From Wolfiporia cocos (Eukaryota; Basidiomycota; Agaricomycetes; Polyporales; Phaeolaceae), in NCBI GenBank assembly GCA_029448655.1, contig JACCLO010000003.1:2108001-2172000 (forward strand): DNA of 64,000 nucleotides, given 5' to 3'. Of the stretch, positions 58,827-64,000 are shown one piece after another. Positions within the stretch are counted from its first letter, which is position 1. Every line of letters begins with the position of its first letter. Position numbers and translations under genes: made by a program. The notes beneath the pieces were generated by a model. It did not search any database. It was not told the origin of the DNA and saw only the letters and a list, made by a program, of their open reading frames with translations.

Positions 58827-60321
58827 TGAAAATCTGGGAACAAAGGAGATAGTTAAAATCCAAGTTTGCGACGCGCTATGGCCAAGTAGATGGGTGGGGG
58901 TCAAGTTGAAAGGGAGTCGCGCAGTGGCCGTGCGCGCTTCAAATATCGTCGATTAGCTTATCTAATTGATCACTTCGCCAATCAAAGGGGTGCTGGATTA
59001 CGGAGACGCGTCCACATGTGACGCGTCTCGCTTGTGGACCGTGGGTAACGCCAACAGTGGATTTCATGATTGTCGCTCAGCTACAGTCATCCGTTCAATA
59101 ATCCGGGTCATTATTGTCAAAGTATATATTCCTTGACTGACAGGCGACAGACTACTTGTCGGGTGCTTCTCTTATGTTATGAATCTCCTGGCCAGCTCGT
59201 CTGGCTCAATCGAAGCAAAGGGTACGTAGCTGTAAATGCATTCTCGAGATGCCCGATAACTGTTCGCTTCGATCATACAACTGCAGCCGCTCAGGACAGA
59301 TGCATATATTGTTATCACCATAAACATTCCGCCTTTATGCACCGGATGAAAAGCTGATATAGCTGAATGGACCCGCATACATGCGTCCTGATGTCTTAGT
59401 TTATGTGATTGTGGAAATATCGTACACATACACCACCGCGGTCTGAGTACATTTCCGCATGAAGACATAGGCGGCAGAATGATATTCGCCAAAACACAGC
59501 TCACAGCTTCTGAATAGGTGGTCGCTAACCGTTTGTGCCTGGGCTGTACCTCCTCACGGCCACCCTGACACGAATAACAGATCACATAGCTCCGAGAGCA
59601 TCAGTCATGCGCAGAAGAGACGATTTACTACTTGCGGGAAGCCACGAATTGGGAAGCCGGGGTGCGCCTTCTGACGTCGTAAATAGTGTGTGGGTCAGCC
59701 ATATATCCAATCGTTGTGGACACCACCTTGAATAAATGGGATAACACCCGGTGAGGTACTTGCGGATATCGTGGAAGCGTCGTAAAGCCGTAAGACGACG
59801 AATGCGCCACTCGATGCTACCATCATGGTCTGCATGAGATCTAAGCCAAGTCCACCCTGAACATAATGAACTCAAGATTCCTACCGACTTCGACTGTACC
59901 TAGCACATGTCCGCTGTTGATTATGCCAACACCCTCAGTGTCCCTCGCGCAGGATGACCATTACGCCACCTAGTATGTACACTACTCCTAAAAGCGCCCG
60001 CTTCGAGGCTAGTCCGAACCATAACAAACGCCTACATGTAATATGTAACACAAAAACATGAAGTCGAAAGCAATCAACGTCTGGTCCAGGCTACACGACG
60101 CGGCACAGACAGCTTAAACACGTCCGTCCACGCGCGGGACCGGCCATATCTAACATACGGCATATCACCTTCGCCTTCGCCTTCGCCTTCGCCTTCGCCT
60201 TCGCCTTCGCCTTCGCCTTCGCCTTCACCTTCGCCCCGCCCGCCCGCCGCCTGAGCGCTGGCGGCCGGCGGCCGGTAGCCGGCGACGGTCGACTCGCTAC
60301 CGCGGCCCCGCACGGGGTACG
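58827..60321. other. Intergenic between 57,386-58,826 and MADS-box genes
   Basis: 1.5 kb, with no gene I can support. Contains the hexanucleotide microsatellite near the MADS 3' end. Confidence 0.5.
60168..60235. repeat. (CTTCGC)n hexanucleotide microsatellite
   Basis: About eleven CTTCGC units with one C-to-A change near the right end. On the minus strand it would encode a Gly-Glu run, but it lies past the MADS stop codon, so it is probably in the 3' untranslated region. Confidence 0.9.
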
Positions 60322-60546
60322 CTAACAGCTCGACGTCCTGTCCGCAGACACACTCCGGCGGATCGGCGTGCCGGCGAGGACGACGTGCGGGCCCGGGCCC
60401 GAGCCCGATTCCTCGGCGGCGATCGCGTCGTCCTCGTGCGCGCGCTTCTGTCCGCGGGGCGACTGGTCCTCGCTCGGCGGGTGCGAGTGTGGGAGCACGA
60501 ACGAGCGCGTGCTGCTGATGCTGCTCGACGCCGCGCGCGTCCCCTG

Positions 60547-60578
<32 letters not shown>

Positions 60579-62227
60579 GGTTCGGCGCGGGGAAGAACGA
60601 CGCGGCGGACAGCGCGCTCGCCGCGCTCGCCCCCGAGAGGAAGTCGAACCAGTTGCTGTCGCCCGCCTGGCCTGTCGCGCGCGGTGCGTCAGCGGCGCGC
60701 GCACGCGCACACGAGTCGCCGGACGTACCGCTCTCGCCCTGCCCCTGCCCCTGCCCTTGCCCTTGTCCCTGCCCCTGCGCGTGCACGGGCCAGTCGAACG
60801 ACTGGAACTGGCCGCCGCCCTGCTCCGCGCCTGCGCCGAGCAGCTCGACCATGCCCGCCGCGCCCGCGTGTGGCGCCTGCGCCTGCGCGCGTGCGGACGC
60901 GTACATGCTCTGGGCCGCCTGCGCCTGCTGCGCGTACGACGCGCCGCCGTACGAGACCGCGCGGAGCGTCGGCGGCGGCTGGTGGTGCGAGAGGTCGAAC
61001 GGCGGCTGCGGGACCTGCGGGAGGAACGCCTGCGGCCCGCCGCCGCCGCCCTGCCCGAGGCCGCCGCCGCCGCCGTACGGGAGGTGGAGCGACGGGTGGC
61101 TCGCGTTGTGCGTCGGGGGGACCGCGGGCAGCGGCGTGATGTGGCTCTGCACCGGGAACTGGCTCATGTCGACCTCGAGCCGGTACGGGTACGCGGGCGC
61201 CGCGCCGCCGATCGACGCGAGGCTGAGCGCCGGGACAGCGGGCACGCCGTGCAGCTCGTCGAGCCGCGCGCGCTTCGGCGCGAGCGCGAGGCTCCGCGCC
61301 GCGGACGCGGACGCGCTGTGCCGCTCCGTCGAGAGCGGGATCGCGGACGTGCTCCCCGGCGGCGACGCGTGGGCGCGGTAGTCGAGCTGCGGGGCGTCAG
61401 CGCGCGCACGGGCGGGGGCGGGGCAGGGCGGACTCACGTCGATCGTCATGGACGCGTCCGTGCCCGCGGCGGGCACGGGGCGGATGGGGACCGCGCCGTT
61501 GCCGGCACCCTCGGCCTTGATCCTCGCGGCGGGCCGGGCCGGGGCGTCGCGACGGGCGCGCGGCTGCGCCTTGCCGTCGTCGTCGAGCTCGTCGTCGTCG
61601 TCGTCTGGCGCCTCCTCCGCCTTGGCGCTGTTGAAGTCGGCGGGGGTCTTGGTGTCGCGCTCGCCGTCGAACTGTGCGTGCGCGCGATCGGCGGGCGATC
61701 GGCTATGAGAGGCGTGCCACGTACCCGGAGATGGCGCTGGACCATGCTGTTCACGTCGCCCGAGCAGTACTGGTAGAGCTTGACATGGTGGCCGGGGCGC
61801 TCCTCTGTGCGTGCCAGGCCGGGGCGGTCAGCAGGTGCTCGCCGTCGCCAGAGGGCGGGAGGGCGCACCGAAGATGATGACGGCGACGTCGACGGAGCAG
61901 AGGACGCCGAGCTCGTACGCTTTCTTGAAGAGGCCATTCTTGCGCTGTGGCGGGGCGATGTCGAGGTTTGCGAGCGTTTGGTGGGATTGGATGGCCACGT
62001 TTAGTAAACCTGGCGATGCCAAGAGAATGGGTGCAAAAATAGAGACAGACCTTCAAAAAGGTCACAGAACGGTTTCGTTCGTGCTATACATGGGCAAGCA
62101 GCATATAAGCGAGCGAAATATAGCACGGCAGGCGCGGGGAGCGGCACAGCGAGTGCGGGTATATATAGGGGTCGCGCGGCGGGAGACGCACCAGTATGGG
62201 CTGGATCTCAATCTTTCTTCTGCCCAT
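60322..62227 (-). CDS. MADS-box transcription factor, MEF2/Rlm1 type
   Basis: Exons 62,192-62,227, 62,051-62,083, 61,869-61,944, 61,725-61,804, 61,438-61,671 and 60,322-61,386 give 507 aa in phase. The MADS domain fills residues 1-58: MGRRKIEIQPIL, HERNRSVTFLK, then RKNGLFKKAYELGVLCSVDV and AVIIF, with MEF2-type HHVKLYQYCSGDV after it. The rest is low complexity: an acidic DDDDDELDDD run, Ala/Pro/Gln-rich stretches, poly-Gly, a QGQGQGQGQG dipeptide repeat, and AHEDDAIAAEE near the end. In yeasts, Rlm1 acts downstream of the cell-wall-integrity MAP kinase; that role is extrapolated. A 51-nt in-phase intron (61,387-61,437) could be retained. The MADS domain is split over four small exons, two of them 36 and 33 nt. 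Confidence 0.9.
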
Positions 62228-64000
62228 CGTGGGGGTGCTGCAGTCCGGACGGCGTTTTTATAGCGGGGAGGGGGCTGCAGGGGGTGGGATGCACTGTGCG
62301 AGGAACTGGTCGCACTTGAAGGGACGACCGGCTGCCTATCGCTACGCGGACGCGCCGGTCATACGCCTGCACAAGCCACAACAACCGCAAACGCCGTGGC
62401 GGGGCTCCTGATGCAGCGGCCGAGCCTGCCGTTTCTCGCTCCGCAGCATCGCGGGTGTTGGCCGGCACGCGCAGGGAGCGTGCCGCGCCGCCGCCGTGCC
62501 CGCCGCCGTGCTCGCTGCCCCGCCGCCCCCCGCTCGCCGCGCCGTCGCCGCGCAGCGCCAGCAGCGGGGGCTGGACAACGGTTCACCCGTCGCCCTTGGC
62601 GTTCTCACATGGGCCGTGGCACCTCGCGCGTCCATTCTGGGCAGGCGATCAGCTCGTCTATGCACTCGGTCTGCACTGCGGCGTCTGCACTGCGCGTAAA
62701 TGTGCCCCCGAATGCAGATGTGTCATCGCGGCAGGGCTGTGCGTCTTCGCTTCGCAGCCTGCCCGGCGTCCGCTGCGTGCGGAACTGCCCCGTCTGTGCT
62801 GCCCGCTGCCCTCTCGGGACGTGCTGCCCACCCACTTGCGCCCACTGGTCGTATTTTCGGCCCTCCGTGTGCCTGATCTCCGACCCGAGCCTGCGATCAG
62901 AAGCCGCCGGCACGCGTCCAGACGGTGCGGTCGCCGAACACTCCCATCACACCCAGCGCGCGCACCCCGGATCGTCAGCAGACGTGCCCGCCACCCTCGC
63001 GGTGTCTGTCGGCGCCTTTCGCGCTGTCAGCAGATTCGCCAGGCGACGCTTCCTGCTGCACTCGCACGGCCCGAGCTCCTGCGCGATTTTAGCTGTGGAC
63101 ACGCACGCCCATTTCCCCTTTCGGCGGTGGGAACGCGACGGGCACCTCGTCTGCTCGCCGCGCGCTGCGGACGGCCACCCCGCATGCACTGCCGGCAGCC
63201 GTCGCGCAAGAAACCCTGCCGGCAGCGCATGACGGCACGCCTCTCACGCGCACGCGTGCCAGTGTCACTCGCCATGCACCGCGCGCTCGAATTTCCTCGC
63301 CCCGCGGCACGGCTTCTGGAACACGGCGGGAGCCCCGCCGTCCGTCGGCTGCCCGCGCGTCCCCACGCCCGCACGCCCACACGCGTGCCAGGGCGGCCGC
63401 GGCGCGTCGCGTGCGCGACCCACGCGCTGCGCCGCCCCGCGTCCCGCGCTCCCAGGCCGCCTTCGCACGCGTGCTGCTAGGAAGCCGCCCTGAGACGCAC
63501 AGCTGCGCGAAGGAGCTCGCGAACACGGCACGGATGGACCCCTTCCCGCGCAGAAGCGCAGATGGCGAAGCACGTCGAGGAGACGTTCATTAATCCGCTT
63601 CCGGCACGCTCGTCGCCTGACCTTCTGGAATGCCGGCTCTGCCTTTTCCAGCGCGGCGTCCCATGCAGCCTCCACCGCATCGTGGCACAGCGACTGAATA
63701 TCCAGCAGCGCGACTGAATATCCAGCAGCGCGAACGCTGCGGCGTGAGAGCGCGGCTTATCGCCCGCGAGGCCTCGCGAGGCATCCGACGCCAGCCGCGT
63801 CCGCGATCGATGCATTTCCCCGAAGTGCGCGCGCCGAGGCAGGCACCGCGGACATGCAGGCTGTGCGTGCTGCGGAGCCCGCGCGCTTCTCGCCTTCGCG
63901 TAGCTCGCGCCTTCGCGCCTTCGCGCTTGGCGCGCTCTCGTAACCCAGCATCGCGCGAGAACCGTCCCTGCCACGGACGCGCGGAAGAGGGACACCGCTA
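62228..64000. other. GC-rich upstream region of the MADS gene
   Basis: Very GC- and CpG-rich. Long open frames exist on both strands at once, as expected from base composition alone, and none shows a domain. The first 200 bp hold TATATATAG near 62,160 (in MADS intron 1) and probably the MADS promoter. The rest may be a long 5' untranslated or regulatory region, or an unrecognised gene. Confidence 0.45.
63690..63729. repeat. 20-bp tandem duplication
   Basis: GCGACTGAATATCCAGCAGC occurs twice in direct succession (63,690-63,709 and 63,710-63,729) in the GC-rich region. Recent slippage is likely. Confidence 0.9.

Noticed and set aside
60368..61776. Long plus-strand frames opposite the MADS gene (337 and 463 aa)
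   Set aside because: They are products of extreme GC content; the minus-strand MADS gene with spliced motifs explains the region.

Overview
The window looks like nuclear DNA of a basidiomycete fungus, most likely an agaricomycete. Host genes are split by many introns of about 47-65 nt with GT-AG ends. The gene families (two F-box/LRR-like paralogues, BTB/POZ proteins, a Zn2Cys6 protein, a MEF2-type MADS-box factor, squalene synthase, an RCC1-PHD protein, trimethylguanosine synthase) fit that group. I rebuilt exon structures by eye, so junctions are predictions.

Positions 1-22,099 are a nest of transposable elements. From the left: 2.06 copies of a 414-bp LTR-like tandem unit (1-854); the 5' part of a Ty3/gypsy-like element on the minus strand (LTR 3,564-4,270, CCHC gag, then an aspartic protease fused to a dUTPase); a broken gag of a second retroelement; and a 16.7-kb inverted duplication (5,386-22,099). 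The duplication is two apparently identical 8,278-bp copies of a DNA transposon, head to head, separated by 158 bp of the second retroelement's gag. The transposon begins TATGCCG, made a 6-bp target duplication (GTCCTG) at copy 1, and encodes an IS3/retroviral-integrase-like DDE transposase; this fits the IS3EU group. Each copy also carries an intact-looking BTB/POZ gene, a decayed Epl1 (enhancer of polycomb) gene and an accessory gene split by a solo LTR with a 5-bp target duplication.

Positions 22,100-43,713 are host genes: an acidic protein with a triplicated 16-residue repeat, a 76-aa protein divergent from squalene synthase (ERG9), an RCC1-PHD protein, a Zn2Cys6 protein with a conserved basidiomycete C-terminus, an M28 ER/vacuolar membrane peptidase, and a divergent NOP8-like/TGS1 pair, both concerned with RNA metabolism.

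Positions 43,714-64,000 are looser: a probably degenerate gene, a small membrane-protein candidate, two tandemly duplicated F-box genes, an MFS monocarboxylate-type transporter, a BTB gene with an apparent frameshift, an unrecognised Ser/Arg-rich protein, and a MADS-box gene whose upstream 1.8 kb is very GC-rich with no gene I can defend.

The most notable content is the transposon pair: a DDE transposon with host-type regulatory genes as cargo, in a near-perfect giant palindrome whose arms stop exactly at the element ends, with an insertion-order record readable from target duplications and interrupted frames.
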